Shown: positions 44,924 to 57,770 of the stretch, piece after piece | Numbering within the stretch: position 1 is the stretch's first letter | How the letters are laid out: every line of letters begins with the position of its first letter | NCBI GenBank assembly: GCA_951217055.1 | Contig: OX578286.1 | Span: forward strand, 10,799,550 to 10,863,549 | Length of the DNA stretch: 64,000 bases | Direction of reading: 5' to 3' | Source of the DNA: Gerris lacustris | Lineage: Eukaryota; Arthropoda; Insecta; Hemiptera; Gerridae | The notes under the pieces: model-generated | What the model was told of the DNA's origin: nothing | Seen by the model: the letters and a program-made list of their open reading frames with translations, nothing else | Database searches by the model: none | Program-made: the position numbers and the translations under genes

Positions 44924-45294
44924 TATGGAACTATCTGTAAGCTAACTTTGACATTCTTATAAAAATTTCACCAAAATTGGACAAGTAAGTTTCAAAGTAT
45001 GGGTAGGATAATAACATGTATATACATATACAATATACATGTTATTATGTGTATAAAATTTCCGAAATTAACCTACACTAAGACAATCGTTTTAATTTTA
45101 TATCTTTATATTCCAAATACTAAAGCCAAATTTGGACCTAATAGGTTTTCGGGTAAAGATTGTAAAGCACCAAGACTCTAAATGCATTTTCCATCCAAGT
45201 CTAAAATTCATATTTTCTCTGCAGAATTCGTCATTATATCGTTGATTTTTGATAAAATCAAGATGCTACACAACTTCCGAAAGATACTACTATC
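44924..45294. other. Non-coding spacer
   Basis: Family-like CACCAAAATTGGACAAGTAA and CAAATTTGGACCTAATAGGT modules, too weak to assign. Confidence 0.4.
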
Positions 45295-47190
45295 TTATGA
45301 TAGTGAATGGTAACTTAATTCTTAGAAACTGCTAACCAAGAAGAACATATCAGTTAAACAATTAATCTCTAACAAAACTTAAAATAAGATACAGTCTTCT
45401 TAACTCTTAGAAACTGTTATTCAAGAACAACAAATCAGTCTAACAAAACTTAAAATATGATAGTTACAGTCTTCTTAACTCTTAGAAACTGTTATTCAAG
45501 AACAACAAATTAGTCTAACAAAACTTAAAATATGATAGTTACAGTCTTCTTAACTCTTAGAAACTGTTATTCAGAACAACAAATCAGTCTAACAAAACTC
45601 TTAGAAACTGTTATTCAAGAACAACAAATCAGTCTAACAAAACTTAAAATATGATTGTTAAAGTCTTTTATATTCTTAGAAACTGTTATTCAAGAACAAC
45701 AAATTAGCCTAACAAAACTTAAAATATGATAGTTACAGTCTTCTCAACTCTTAGAAACTGTTATTCAAGAACAACAAATTAGTCTAACAAAACTTAAAAT
45801 ATGATAGTTACAGTCTTCTTAACTCTTAGAAACTGTTATTCAAGAACAACAAATTAGTCTAACAAAACTTTAAATATGATAGTTACAGTCTTCTCAACTC
45901 TTAGAAACTGTTATTCAAGAACAACAAATTAGTCTAACAAAACTTTAAATATGATAGTTACAGTCTTCTCAACTCTTAGAAACTGTTATTCAAGAACAAC
46001 AAATTAGCCTAACAAAACTTAAAATATGATAGTTACAGTCTTCTCAACTCTTAGAAACTGTTATTCAAGAACAACAAATTAGTCTAACAAAACTTAAAAT
46101 ATGATAGTTACAGTCTTCTTAACTCTTAGAAACTGTTATTCAAGAACAACAAATTAGTCTAACAAAACTTTAAATATGATAGTTACAGGCTTTCTTATTC
46201 TTAGAAACTGTTATTCAAGAACAACAAATCAGTCTAACAAAACTTTAAATATGATAGTTACAGTCTTCTTAACTCTTAGAAACTGTTATTCAAGAACAAC
46301 AAATTAGTCTAACAAAACTTAAAATATGATAGTTACAGTCTTCTTAACTCTTAGAAACTGTTATTCAGAACAACAAATCAGTCTAACAAAACTCTTAGAA
46401 ACTGTTATTCAAGAACAACAAATCAGTCTAACAAAACTTAAAATATGATTGTTAAAGTCTTTTATATTCTTAGAAACTGTTATTCAAGAACAACAAATTA
46501 GCCTAACAAAACTTAAAATATGATAGTTACAGTCTTCTCAACTCTTAGAAACTGTTATTCAAGAACAACAAATTAGTCTAACAAAACTTAAAATATGATA
46601 GTTACAGTCTTCTTAACTCTTAGAAACTGTTATTCAAGAACAACAAATTAGTCTAACAAAACTTTAAATATGATAGTTACAGTCTTCTCAACTCTTAGAA
46701 ACTGTTATTCAAGAACAACAAATTAGTCTAACAAAACTTTAAATATGATAGTTACAGTCTTCTCAACTCTTAGAAACTGTTATTCAAGAACAACAAATTA
46801 GCCTAACAAAACTTAAAATATGATAGTTACAGTCTTCTCAACTCTTAGAAACTGTTATTTAAGAACAACAAATTAGTCTAACAAAACTTAAAATATGATA
46901 GTTACAGTCTTCTTAACTCTTAGAAACTGTTATTCAAGAACAACAAATTAGTCTAACAAAACTTTAAATATGATAGTTACAGGCTTTCTTATTCTTAGAA
47001 ACTGTTATTCAAGAACAACAAATCAGTCTAACAAAACTTTAAATATGATAGTTTCAGGCTTTTTTATTCTTAGAAACTGTTATTCAAGAACAACAAATCA
47101 GTCTAACAATCTCTAACAAAATTTAAAATATGATAGTTACAGGCTTTTTAATTCTTAGAAACTGTTATTCAAGAACAACAAATCAATCAA
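45295..47190 (+). repeat. 75-bp satellite array with 804-bp higher-order repeat
   Basis: Unit: CTTAGAAACTGTTATTCAAG AACAACAAATTAGTCTAACA and following. About 25 copies. A distinctive deletion junction (TCAGAACAACAAATCAG then ACAAAACTCTTAGAAACTG) occurs at 45571 and 46375, 804 bp apart. The surrounding unit variants repeat in the same order, so 45.5-46.3 and 46.3-47.1 kb are copies of one multi-unit block. Confidence 0.93.
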
Positions 47191-47854
47191 ATGTATAAGT
47201 GGAAAACATGGTAAATGTGTATCCTAAAAGGTAGAAAGTTGGTTTTTGGGTGTACACCGTGAAAACCTATAAAGAGGAAAATCTGTCAGGTAAAGATTGT
47301 AGAAAACCTAGGCTGTTTTACGGTAACTTTATCCGTTAATGCTTACTAAAACTTTATTTCTTGAAATCCACACTAACGTTTAGCGTTGTTTTAAAATAGC
47401 ACTACACGGCTGCTTTCCCCGAAAGTCCTTCTATTAGAATGAAGAAGGCTCAAAGCTATTATGTCCTAGAGACTAGAAACAAAAACTTTAGTGTTAAAAA
47501 GTTTAGCGGTGTTTAATGATAAAACTATAATAATACCGCTTCCGAAGTTACTCCCATTAGTGAAGTAAAAACTTTTTACTTATACATCTTATAGAAACGG
47601 GGAAAAATCCGTCCAGAGAAATGTTTTTTGAATGTATAACGTGAAAACCAGAACCTAACAGTAGAAACCTTTCCAGAAAATTGTGACAAACCTTATCTGA
47701 TATGATAATCCCATTTTTTAAGCCTACTAAAACGTTAATTTTCTGCGGTTTTGAGATAACACTACGATTCCACAATTTAGATTGGAAAAAAACAGACCGA
47801 TATAGGTTTGAACCAAAAAAATTAGGTACAAAGAAATGTTTTCTCGTATTCTTA
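47191..47854. other. Non-coding, possible decayed 45-bp repeats
   Basis: Scattered GTGAAAACC, CCGTCCAGAGAAATG and similar pieces resemble degenerate units of the following array. No gene. Confidence 0.45.
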
Positions 47855-48236
47855 ATAGACAGTGAAACACCGTCTGAAGAAAGGTTATCTGGCATAAGAG
47901 TAGACTGTGAAACACCGTCTGAAGAAAGGTTATCTGGCATAAGAGTAGACTGTGAAACACCGTCTGAAGAAAGGTTATCTGGCATAAGAGTAGACTGTGA
48001 AACACCGTCTGAAGAAAGGTTATCTGGCATAAGAGTAGACTGTGAAACACCGTCTTAAGAAAGGTTATCTGGCATAAGAGTAGACTGGGAAACACCGTCT
48101 GAAGAAAGGTTATCTGGCATAAGAGTAGACTGTGAAACACCGTCTGAAGAAAGGTTATCTGGCATAAGAGTAGACTGTGAAACACCGTCTGAAGAGAGGT
48201 TATCTAGCATAAGAGCAGACTGTGAAAAACTATCCG
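47855..48236. repeat. 45-bp tandem array, 8 full units
   Basis: GAAACACCGTCTGAAGAAAG starts at 47864, 47909, 47954, 47999, 48044, 48089, 48134 and 48179. It is nearly free of variation; one unit has TAAG for GAAG. Frames on both strands are open because 45 is a multiple of 3. A lone degenerate unit is at 49290-49345. Confidence 0.96.
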
Positions 48237-48289
48237 AAAATAGTTGTTTTGTTGTATATTGTGAAAACTATCTGAATTTATATTTCTGT

Positions 48290-49137
48290 CACGGGGCACC
48301 CGTTTAGAACAGAGTTCGTTATCCTTTTCACACTGCTAAGTATACGATGCTAACTAATTATGCAAGGCGGAGTTAGAAAAGAGGCAAAATTAAAAGTGAC
48401 TTAAACATTTGTTCTTCGCGGAGTTAATAGAAAAAGAAAATCATTTTTAATTATTGAAGCGAGCGTCTTGCAATAAATATTTCTTGAATATTGAGAAAAA
48501 AGTTAATCATGATGAGTTGATAGTTAAAGAGGATGCTTGTTCCCTACCTATCCGGCCAACTCAATTTAAAATATTATAAAATATATCACTTCACTTCACA
48601 TAAACTTCTGCTTGTATCAGGTTGAAATTTTACTTGTCTGTTTCAATTTTACTTGAGACGATGTGTATGAAGTTTTATTAAAAACGTTATGTTAGAACGT
48701 AAGATATCGGTAAAACGTTGTTTTCTCTATTTTAAACGATTAGGTCCACTATAAATTTAACGATCTTTAACACTTCATAGCGGTGTCGGTGTTGGTTTTA
48801 CTAAAAAAAAAAAAAATATATATAAATTGTTTGTCTCATTGAATAGATGAAGTTAAAATTTTTTCCTGCCCTAAAATTGAAATTTTACATTTGAAGCTTA
48901 CGTTTACGCGAGCGTTGCTTGCGAACGCTTGGTCGGATAACGTAATTCGACGAACTCGTCCTAGACATTGGTAAAATGAACAAGTGAACCAAATTTCAAC
49001 TAAATCAGTCAACTTTTACTCAAGTTATCGTCAACGGTTGATTTTGTTACGGCAGGTTTTGTGACGGTGGTTTTCTTCGGATTCATTCCCGGGCTCCAGA
49101 AGCTGTAACGTTCGTTACAGCTTTTTAATTTCGTTCC
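48290..49137 (-). mobile_element. Family A, copy 5
   Basis: It starts TCACGGGGCACCCGTTTAGA with a decayed terminal hairpin and ends GTAACGTTCGTTACAGC then TTTCGTTCCAAAAA. The GTTTACGCGAGCGTTGCTTG and GCGAACGCTTGG pieces and the GGGCTCCAGAAGC end are in place. Confidence 0.75.
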
Positions 49138-49347
49138 AAAAATCCTTAGAAAGTTTCCTGGTATTACGAATTTATGACTATGAAAAACGAAAAACCATCC
49201 GAATCAAGGTTTCTTTTGGAATACGAAACTGTCAAAAAAATTCCCGGAGTGAGGTTTGCCGATGAGTGTCATGAAAATATTCCCCTATGAAAAACTATAC
49301 GAAGAAAGGTTTTCTGGAGTAAGAGTAGACTGTGAAAATCTATCCGA

Positions 49348-50080
49348 AATAAACAGGTCAAGTGTGTGCTAGTCAGCACACAGCGAGGGTCCGTAGGCCA
49401 CACTGTATAGTGTTTAACTGTAAAGTGTATAAACAGTGTTTTTTTAAAATGCTAAAAAGTTTTACTTTGAACCATTCTAAGGGTCTGATATTCTCAAAAC
49501 ACACTCTGATAAAGTATTTTTTTGCCACTGCACCAGACTACAACCATATAAATACATCGAAAAGACCATAATTATAAAAAAACGTATTTTGTCAATAAAA
49601 AATAAAATAATATTTTTTTCTCGAAATTTCCAAAAAGTGGTTTCTTTACTTCTGGTCGAAGAATGTTCAGGAATTTTTTCAGATTTTTTGCACTTCACAT
49701 AAGCGAGATAGTGGGGAGGGGGGGGGGGGACACGTTTCACACCCACTTCAAACTTGCCTACGCTCGCCCTATCAAAGTTATATCCAAAGAATTATATATT
49801 TTTGTAATCAACTCGACGTACCCTTTCATATGATACCCCTCACGGTGTCGAACAAAAAATAAAAAAAATTTAACCCTCAAGTTTTTTTACCCTAATTTTT
49901 TTAAAAAATATTTTTTTTAAGTCGCTCTATTTTTAAAATATGTGGGCAGGTACAAGACACATACACGCCAAATTTCAAAGTGATCGGACGAATGGTGTAG
50001 CCGTGAGAGCACGCGAGAGGAAGGACGGACAGACACACGCAGGAAAATATAAGGGTCCTTGGTTTTGCCTACGGACCCTA
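49348..50080 (+). mobile_element. Family T TIR element, copy B
   Basis: AGGGTCCGTAGGC (49386-49398) and GCCTACGGACCCT (50067-50079) are perfect 13-bp inverted repeats. Very similar to 27267-27987 throughout, including the outer TGTGTGCTAGTCAGCACACA hairpin and the GGACGGACAGACACACGC tract. Confidence 0.85.
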
Positions 50081-51054
50081 AAAAGGTATTCTGAAGTAGA
50101 TCGTGGAGTTAAAGATCGCAAATAACCATCCATCTGGTGAAGGCTAAAACGACTGTTTATGCCACTGTTTTTTTCGGATCAGAAACCTCGCGCAATTATA
50201 TGTTAAAAACATTCAAGCTCCATTTTTTTTTTTTACCGAGATAACTAAGACTTTTTTTTACTACGTTTTTATTAGCTTGCATTCTCGTTTGTTGGTTTGT
50301 TTGTTTGTTTGTTTGTTTGTCCGGTACAAATCTGGCAATCGATTTCTAACTAACTTCCCGAATAGCTAGACATTTGAAACTTTTAGCATAGCTCAGAACA
50401 CGATGACAATGAATTATTTTAATACTTTTAGCCATCTTTCAGCAGAATTTGATTAGTTTTCAGCAAATTTTGCTGTGCGGAAAGTTAGTTCAGAAAAAAT
50501 CCGCAAGTTATTTTATTTGTTTTGCCATATCCAATATTTACGCAATCTTCATTTTGACGGGTCTCAAATTTGTGATAGATAAACATTGAATGACAGCAAA
50601 ACAGGAAATATCGATTATATTATTTCAAATATATCGATGGCTCGCTTAGATTTGGTGTTGGGGAGATCCGTTGTACAAAGATTTATCCTTTTATAGGTTT
50701 AAGATCAGTTCTCTGGATGGTTGTCATTTATGTGAAGTAAATAAATTCGTAACTATTTTTTTTTTCACTAACATTATATAGTATATAACAATAACAATTA
50801 TATTATCAACATTACATACGATTCAACAGAAAATTTAAAAACGTAGTATATAAAAAGTTCTTTTTATCTTGAAATTATTCTAAACTAAGAACTAAGAAAT
50901 TGATTGACCAGAAAACAAATATTACACCGATTTAAATATAAGGTTATTATTAACTAAGCATTAGTAAGACACAAATCACAGTACGGTAACTCGAACAAGA
51001 CTGGATAAAATTCCCACCCTCTGAAGAAGACTATACTAAAAGGTGCGAAACGTT
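50081..51054. other. Non-coding stretch
   Basis: Includes a (GTTT)n tract at 50289-50318. No gene recognised. Confidence 0.5.
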
Positions 51055-52131
51055 TCGTGTTCTTCTTTATTTTAAAATAAAAAAAAATATTCCCCCCCCC
51101 TTCTTGATTCAAAGCTGTAAAAACAATAAGGAAGGGGGTATGTTGAACTTCATTTAGGACAAGAGGAAATCAGAGGGGGGCATTCCCCTATTAACCTGAA
51201 GTCCGTCACCCGAATCTATTGTTTCATCTTCAACATCGTTCATTTAAAAAACTTGAAGGCCCTCTTTTTAATTCATAAATTATTTTTTTGTCCTACAGGG
51301 ACACTCTCTTAGCACCTAACGCTCAAAGTACAAAAAGGGGGGAAAAATGTAACTTTTTTTTTTTTTGAAAAGATAAAAGATTGGACCAATGGGGTAACCC
51401 TGAAAAAAAATTAGAGCGCGTCCAATTTCGTTAAAACAAAAAAGGGGTTAGAAGAATAAGGGTTTGAGTTCACAGGGTAATTCAATAGGACACCTTATTG
51501 TGACGGTGACTAGCTTCGAAGGACAAGGGTTGCTAAGAACGAGGCGTGGTTCTACCTTTAGACAATAGAGAGCGAAAATGAAGAGGGGTGTAATTAAAAC
51601 AATTTTTTTTTTAAATATGAAGGGTTTGGTAGGACTGGTTCTACCACTACTTTCTATTATTCAAGAACTGGTTTCGTTAGGGATTTTTATATTATCATGA
51701 ATTGTGATAACAAAACTTTAAAAAGGGTAATGGAGTAGAAAAAAATTTTGTTTTAGAAAAAATAGGGGGGTTATAGAACTTTCTTTTGTCTTTATATTTT
51801 ATTTTAAGGGTTAAGTACAAAACGGTTCTTGTTCTATCATCTATTTTTCACACCATAGTTTCAAGAAAACGTTGGTAAGGGTGTGTATGGAATTGGTTAA
51901 GATTTACTTTTATTGTTTTTGTTCAATATGCAGTGAGCTAAACATTGAAGGTGGTGGTTTATTAGGTCAATGAAAATATTTCACACGTCATTTCATAATA
52001 ACTGAAAAAAATAATAATTGGTCTAGATTGTTTTCAGAAAAAAGGTGATCAAGCAGCTGAAGAGAGGTAGTAACAGAAGTCTTTCAAATAAATTCTCTAA
52101 TATGCATGGATAAAATAAATAAATTAAAATA
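51055..52131. other. Homopolymer-rich non-coding block
   Basis: Purine- or pyrimidine-rich runs as in the other such blocks, here without a (TA)n neighbour. Confidence 0.5.
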
Positions 52132-52702
52132 GACTGCCAATTAGTGTGGCACATAGCTTCCTCGCATCCTATCATGTACTATAACAATTATTGTTATATT
52201 ACTTTATTGTAATATTGTTTATTTTGTAAAAACTATTAATAGTTTTAGCGATCTTTAACTCTTCATAGCGGTGTCGCTGTTGGTTTTACTAAAAAATTGT
52301 ATTTGAAAAAAATGTTTGTCTCATTGAATAGATAAAGTTAGATTTTTTCCCCGACCTAAAATTCCAATTTTAAATGTAAAGCTCATGTTTACGCGAGCGT
52401 TGCTCGTGAACGCTTGGACGGATAACGTTGTCCAACGAACTCGTCCTGGGCATTGGTAAAATGAACATGTCTACCAAATTTCATCAAAATCAGTCGACAT
52501 TTACTCAAGTTATCGTCGCACGTTTCATAATTTGCGGACACACAGACCGACAGACAGACAGACAGACAGACACGAGACCAAAAATGTTCCCTGATGTCTG
52601 AAACGGATTTCTGTCTTGGAATTTTTGAAATCGGAGGCATAAAAGTTTTTCGTTCTTAAAAGTGAACACAATGCTTCCGTTACCTTCGGTAAACTCGGAA
52701 GC
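52132..52702 (+). mobile_element. A/B mosaic element, copy 1
   Basis: Left: family B end GCCAATTAGTGTGGCACATA. Middle: family A modules (TTAACTCTTCATAGCGGTG, GTTTACGCGAGCGTTGCTCG, GAACGCTTGG, TTACTCAAGTTATCGTCGCA) and a GACA tract (52549-52571). Right: family B end ATGTTCCCTGATGTCTGAAA to CTTCGGTAAACTCGGAAGC. Confidence 0.8.
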
Positions 52703-52828
52703 AATAAAATAAAAAATTTTTAAATAAATATAAAAATAAATTGGCTCATATTCGCCGTTCTAGAGAAACATAGACGCAAGTGCAAAATGTTTTGTAAATT
52801 TGAGTTAGACACATGAGTAGATAAAAAA

Positions 52829-53262
52829 TAGACTGCCAATTGGTGTGGCACAAAGCTTCCTCGCATCCTATCACGTACTTTATTGTTATATTAACATTAA
52901 CATTATCGTTATATTACTTTATTGTTATATTGTTTATTGCCTAAAACCATTAATAGTTTTTGCGATCTTTAACATTTCATAGCGGTGTCGCTGTAGGTTT
53001 TGCTAAAAAATTGTATTTGTAAAAAATGTTTGTCTCATTGTATAGATGAAGTTTGATTTTTTTCCCGACCTAAAATTTCAATTTTAAATTTGAAGTTCAC
53101 GTTTAAGTGAGCATTACGCGTGAACGCTTGAACGGATTACGTTGTCCAACGAACTCGTCCTGGGCATTGGTAAAATGAACATGTCTACCAAATTTCATCA
53201 AAATCGGTGGACATTTACTCAAGTTATCGTCGCACGTTTCATGATTCGCGGACACACAGACC

Positions 53263-53298
<36 letters not shown>

Positions 53299-53430
53299 CG
53301 GAACCAAAAATGTTCCCTGATGTCTGAAACGGATTTCTGTCTTGGAATTTTTAAAATCGGAGGCATAAAACTTTTTTGTTCTCAAAAGTGAACACAATGC
53401 TTCCGTTACCTTCGGTAAACTCGGAAGCAA
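52829..53430 (+). mobile_element. A/B mosaic element, copy 2
   Basis: Same three-part structure as 52132-52702, about 130 bp downstream, with a longer (GACA)n at 53263-53297. The two copies differ in the loop between GTACTTTATTGT and the family A part. Confidence 0.8.
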
Positions 53431-54517
53431 AAAGTACGTTCTTTATCCAATGCTACAACGTCCGTTTTGAAATTGATACTTTTAACCGATAAAGAGCTAA
53501 AAAGTCGTTGTGGACCTGCCAGGTTTTTAGAGATAACAACGTCATATGGTTCAGTTTCGTGTTTGCTTCAAATAAAGTACTACCCAATTTATTGCAAAAG
53601 TGACGCATTTGTACTATACGTCACGTGCTTAGCTATTCCTTATTTAATTACAACGGCATAATTGCACTTTAAGTCATTTTTAACTCAATAATTCTTCAAT
53701 TATTAAGGACGCAAATGTAACACTTAATTAGTATAGCCAACATTTATGACCTAAGTGAGATGTACACACTTAAGGCTTTAGAGCAACAATGACGTTTTAA
53801 CAAAATTTGGGGGTAAATTGGGGTAGATTATTTTTGTAAATACTACTGCTTAAAAGGGCCTAGGGTAAACTATATATATATTGCCTGGTTTTCATATTGA
53901 TTAAAAAAATATCCTTCTATTTATGACAAATTTAAGAAATCTTAGTTTGTTTTTCTGTTCTTCTAAAAAATTACTACTTTTGCACTTACGTCCCTATTTC
54001 TCTAGAACGGCGAATATGTTCTTAATAACTGAAGAACATATGAAAAGAAATAAAAATTAAAAAAATAAAAATCTTTAATAGAACATATTTCAAATCTTAC
54101 TGTAATGGGCCCGTTACAGTATTATTAACTGAAGAAACACCTAAAGCATAAAATAAAATACAAAAATGCATTTTTAGTGTGGCACATTACTTCCACGCAT
54201 CCTCTAACTTGGCAAATAGTCTCATGATCATGAGTCAAGAGTATAAAAATCAAATATAGTGGAGATAGATTTCCAACCATAAGTTTTCATAACAAAATTA
54301 TGATAACGCATGTGAGGAAGTAATTTACTCAGAAGGTTAAAATTAATGATGGGCCACTAATATTGGCAATTGGCATAATGATCAAATTCATTTGGTAATT
54401 CTAATCAAGAAAAAGTAGTTATAAAAATCTTAAACATCTTAGACAGACAAACAAAAATTTCGTTCTTTATGTATACAATAATAAGTAAGTAAGGTATTTT
54501 AATTAGGTACAATAAAG
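53431..54517. other. Non-coding stretch
   Basis: A hairpin TACTGTAATGGGCCCGTTAC lies at 54098-54121. A weak family B-like TTTAGTGTGGCACATTACTT is at 54174. No gene. Confidence 0.5.
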
Positions 54518-55118
54518 TAGACGGGCAATTAGTGTGGCACATAGCTTCCTCGTATCCCATCACGTAGATTATTAATTTTATATTTTATGCTTTTATAAGC
54601 CATTATTGTCTGATTTATTTGTTTCCCCCGTTTATGTAATCTTTTATTTAAGTTTTAATTTTTTACATGAATTAAAGTGTAAATTTAGCAAAAGTTAAGG
54701 AGCGCAGACGGTTCAAATTAATTTGGGGCTATCTGCTGGTTACTTTCGATAAATTATAAAAGTTTCATACAAATCAGATAAATACTTTTGAAGCTATAGG
54801 TGTAAATAAATGTATGTATGTGAGCTTGAGGAAGAGAAACAAATGAGCGCATAAGGTTGAAACTTATATGGGACCAACAATGAGCTAATTACGTCCTACC
54901 ATACAAATTTAATTAAAATCGGACGTGTAGTTTTTACGATATGTTGGTTCGCAAATTGAACGATAGACTGGTAGACCGACAGACTGACACGGAACCAAAA
55001 AATGTTCCCAGATGTCTAAAACGGATTTCTCTCTTGCAATTTTTGAAATCGGAAACAAAATATTTTCGTTCTTCAGAACGATCAAATAGCTTCCGTTACC
55101 TTCGGTAAGCTCGGAAGC
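54518..55118 (+). mobile_element. Family B, full-length copy (601 bp)
   Basis: The best complete family B member. It starts GGGCAATTAGTGTGGCACAT, then AAGTTAAGGAGCGCAGACGG, TGAAACTTATATGGGACCAA, a GACAGACTGACAC tract, AACGGATTTC and GAAATCGG, and ends TAGCTTCCGTTACCTTCGGT-AAGCTCGGAAGC. Non-coding; no obvious TIRs. Confidence 0.85.
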
Positions 55119-55989
55119 AAAAAAAGTATTAATTTAGCAAAATTTAAAGAGCGCAGCAAAATTATCTGGATCAAAATAGTATATTATGTTACTAGGCTGT
55201 GAAGTGAGTTTTTTCTTTACCGCGGCAATTACATTTACTGTCGAGCGAAGCGAGAGGTAAGAGAAGCCCCTTTAAGCGAGAGGTAAAGAAAACACCCTTC
55301 ACAGTCGCGTAGCATATGCTATTTTTTCCTAGGTAGCAGACAATGAAAAAACATTAAATATTAATCACTAATCAATATATAATAATAACAAATATTAGTA
55401 CATACTTAAAAAAAGAAACCTTAAAAAGAGGTTACACTATAAGAAAAGATAAATAAAACGCATTGACATCTAGCGGATTTTAATTGTACTAGAAGCATTT
55501 CTACAAATACTGCAGCACTACTAACGGAAGTTTTGACAACTACCCGCCGGAAAATAAAAATCTTTTTGTTCCTAGGACGTAAAAGATTTTTCTTTACAGC
55601 TAGGAGTAATGAAAAGATTTTTTAAGTCCACGTAATGAAAAAATGGATTTTAGCTATGTTTTTTAGGCTATTTCACAGCCTACCACGGAAAAAGAAATTT
55701 TAATAATTATATATTCTTTTTTTTTTACTCTTCAAATCCTTTAAAACCATGTTCATCATGTCATGGAGACTGCACGCATATTTTTTAGTCGTCTACTCTA
55801 TTGGGCGCCATTTTGAAAATATTAACTGCGAAATTTCAAAAACTATGCAGTTGCCACTAATAATGAAATGCACCTGTGTGCCAAATTTCGTTCAAATACG
55901 TTAATTTTTACATCGGTTATCGTTAGACAAACAATCACACAAACTTTTCAAAGCTCAAGTCTCTGAAATGAAGAACTTATTACGCATGT
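55119..55989. other. Non-coding, with an inverted repeat
   Basis: CTGTGAAGTGAGTTTTTTCTTTACC (first 20: CTGTGAAGTGAGTTTTTTCT) at 55196 is inverted at 55278-55300 (GGTAAAGAAAACACCCTTCA). Between them lies GTCGAGCGAAGCGAGAGGTA. TAGCATATGCTA (55311-55322) is a 12-bp palindrome. No gene. Confidence 0.6.
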
Positions 55990-56485
55990 TCAATTATCAA
56001 GATAACAAGCTAACAAGTATATAAACAAGTTAACGTGTAAACTAGTAAACAATCTAACAATTAAACAAGTTAACGAGTAAACTAATAAATACACTAACAA
56101 TTAAACAAGTTAACGAGTAAACTAATATACAATATATGAACTAACAAATAAACAAGATAACGAGTAAACTAATAAACAAACTAACAATTAAACAAGTTAA
56201 CGAGATAACTAATAAACAAACTAACAATTAAACAAGTTAACGAGTAAACTAATAATAAACAAACTAACAATTAATTAATTAACTAATAAACAAACTAACA
56301 ATTAAACAAGTTAACGAGTAAACTAATAAACAAACTAGTAATTAAACAAGTTAACGAGTAAATTAACAAACAAACTAACAAATAAACAAGTTAACGACTA
56401 AACTAATAAACTAGCTAACAATAAAACAAGTTAACGAGTAAACTAATAAACAACTTAACAAATAGACAAGATAACAAGATAAAAT
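55990..56485. repeat. 40-bp tandem array, about 12 units
   Basis: TTAAACAAGTTAACGAGTAA recurs every ~40 bp from 56061 (56101 next) with small indels; flanks are more diverged. Confidence 0.93.
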
Positions 56486-56547
56486 TAATACAATGTACTT
56501 CTTAGTAATGTTACGTATGATACAAAATAATTTTCCACCTTTAATTC

Positions 56548-56612
56548 TTCTGCAGATCCTTTTTAAATTAAATAGTTTTTCTTCTGCAGATCCTTTTTAA
56601 ATTAAATAGTTT
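56548..56612. repeat. 32-bp direct duplication
   Basis: CTTCTGCAGATCCTTTTTAA with AATAGTTT occurs at 56548 and 56580. Confidence 0.93.
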
Positions 56613-56689
56613 GGCCCTTAAATTGTAACCTTAAAACTAGAATAAAAGGACAGATGATTAAAAACAATAGACTCCAATCTTATTTTGAC

Positions 56690-57490
56690 CCTTTGACCCA
56701 AAACAATGAGTTGAAGATAATGTGTTCATCCCTTTAGTACTAAGACCATATTAAAAGTAGTCCTTTTCATGCACCCTTTACAAAATTGACCATACGAAAT
56801 GCGCATTGTTTTGTTCCCTAACAATATAGGAACCTTCAAGCTGATAAAAAGTAACAATGTGGTCAAAAATGTACCTTTGTTAAAAATTCAGTTTATCCCT
56901 TCTTTAAGCTCTTCTGCCCATTGAGGAAGGGCAAACCTTTCCTTTGTTTTATAAGCTATTATGTTGACCCTTTCAGTCTCCAAACAAAATCCCAACCCTA
57001 TACACTCTCTCCATTAGTATATACATGTATAAAATTCGGTCAAAATTATCCTAATTGAAAATTCTGTCAGCATCATCTTTATGCCCATGTGTACCTATTG
57101 AAGAAGGGCTATCCTTTCCTTTGTTTTACCAGACTATTATTCTATCCTTTCAGCATCCTACCAAAATAGTAACTTAAACAATAAATTCTTTAATGTGCAC
57201 ACATGTATAAAATTTGGTCAGCTATTGACCTTATTTAAATCCGTTCTTTCAAGCTCTATAGTGCCCATTGATGAAGGGCTAGTGACAGCAACCTTTCTTT
57301 TGTTAATTTTGACCCTTTGATCATAGTATTAACATATTACCCTTATGAACTCACTCCTTTTAAAGAGTACAGGTATAAAATTTGGTCAAATATGCCCTCT
57401 TTAAACCATTATAGATGTATTTTCTTTATACACATCTGTCCTTGAAGGTTGCACCCTTTCTTCTGCTCCTTTTGACTACTGTTTTCGCAT
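56690..57490. repeat. Old ~170-bp tandem repeat, about 4-5 units
   Basis: TATAAAATTCGGTCAA at 57029, TATAAAATTTGGTCAG at 57208 and TATAAAATTTGGTCAA at 57373, with GCCCATTGA.GAAGGGC at 56917, 57110 (variant) and 57269 and CCTTTCCTTTGTTTTA blocks. Strongly diverged. Confidence 0.8.
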
Positions 57491-57625
57491 TTTTGTCATT
57501 TTAACATCAAAAGACCTTTTATAAACACCCGTTTAATCTTTAATCCCGGTCTAAACTTTCGTAAACATAACCTTGTAAAATTTACGACGATTTTGATTAA
57601 AAAACAACTGTAAATGTAATCCATT

Positions 57626-57770
57626 TTAAGGCCCAGAGACATCATGCATAAAAGTACCTTTACTGGAAAAATATAATTTCGGAGATAGTTCCACACTTAA
57701 AAATGGAGAATAGATACTATCCCAATTTGAAGGCTTTTTCGATATATTCCTGGGCCGTTCAATTATTTTA
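57626..57770 (+). repeat. Long direct repeat left of element Z copy 2
   Basis: TTAAGGCCCAGAGACATCAT ... CGTTCAATTATTTTA is repeated at 58314-58486, where one 27-bp insertion (58420-58446) is present. No match to the flanks of Z copy 1. Confidence 0.9.

Noticed and set aside
47557..48185. Three overlapping frames of 118-157 codons in the 45-bp array
   Set aside because: The unit length is a multiple of 3, so several frames stay open on both strands; no start context or flanking coding sequence.
49477..49746. 89-codon minus-strand frame inside family T copy B
   Set aside because: Copy A has no equivalent intact frame; composition is low complexity.
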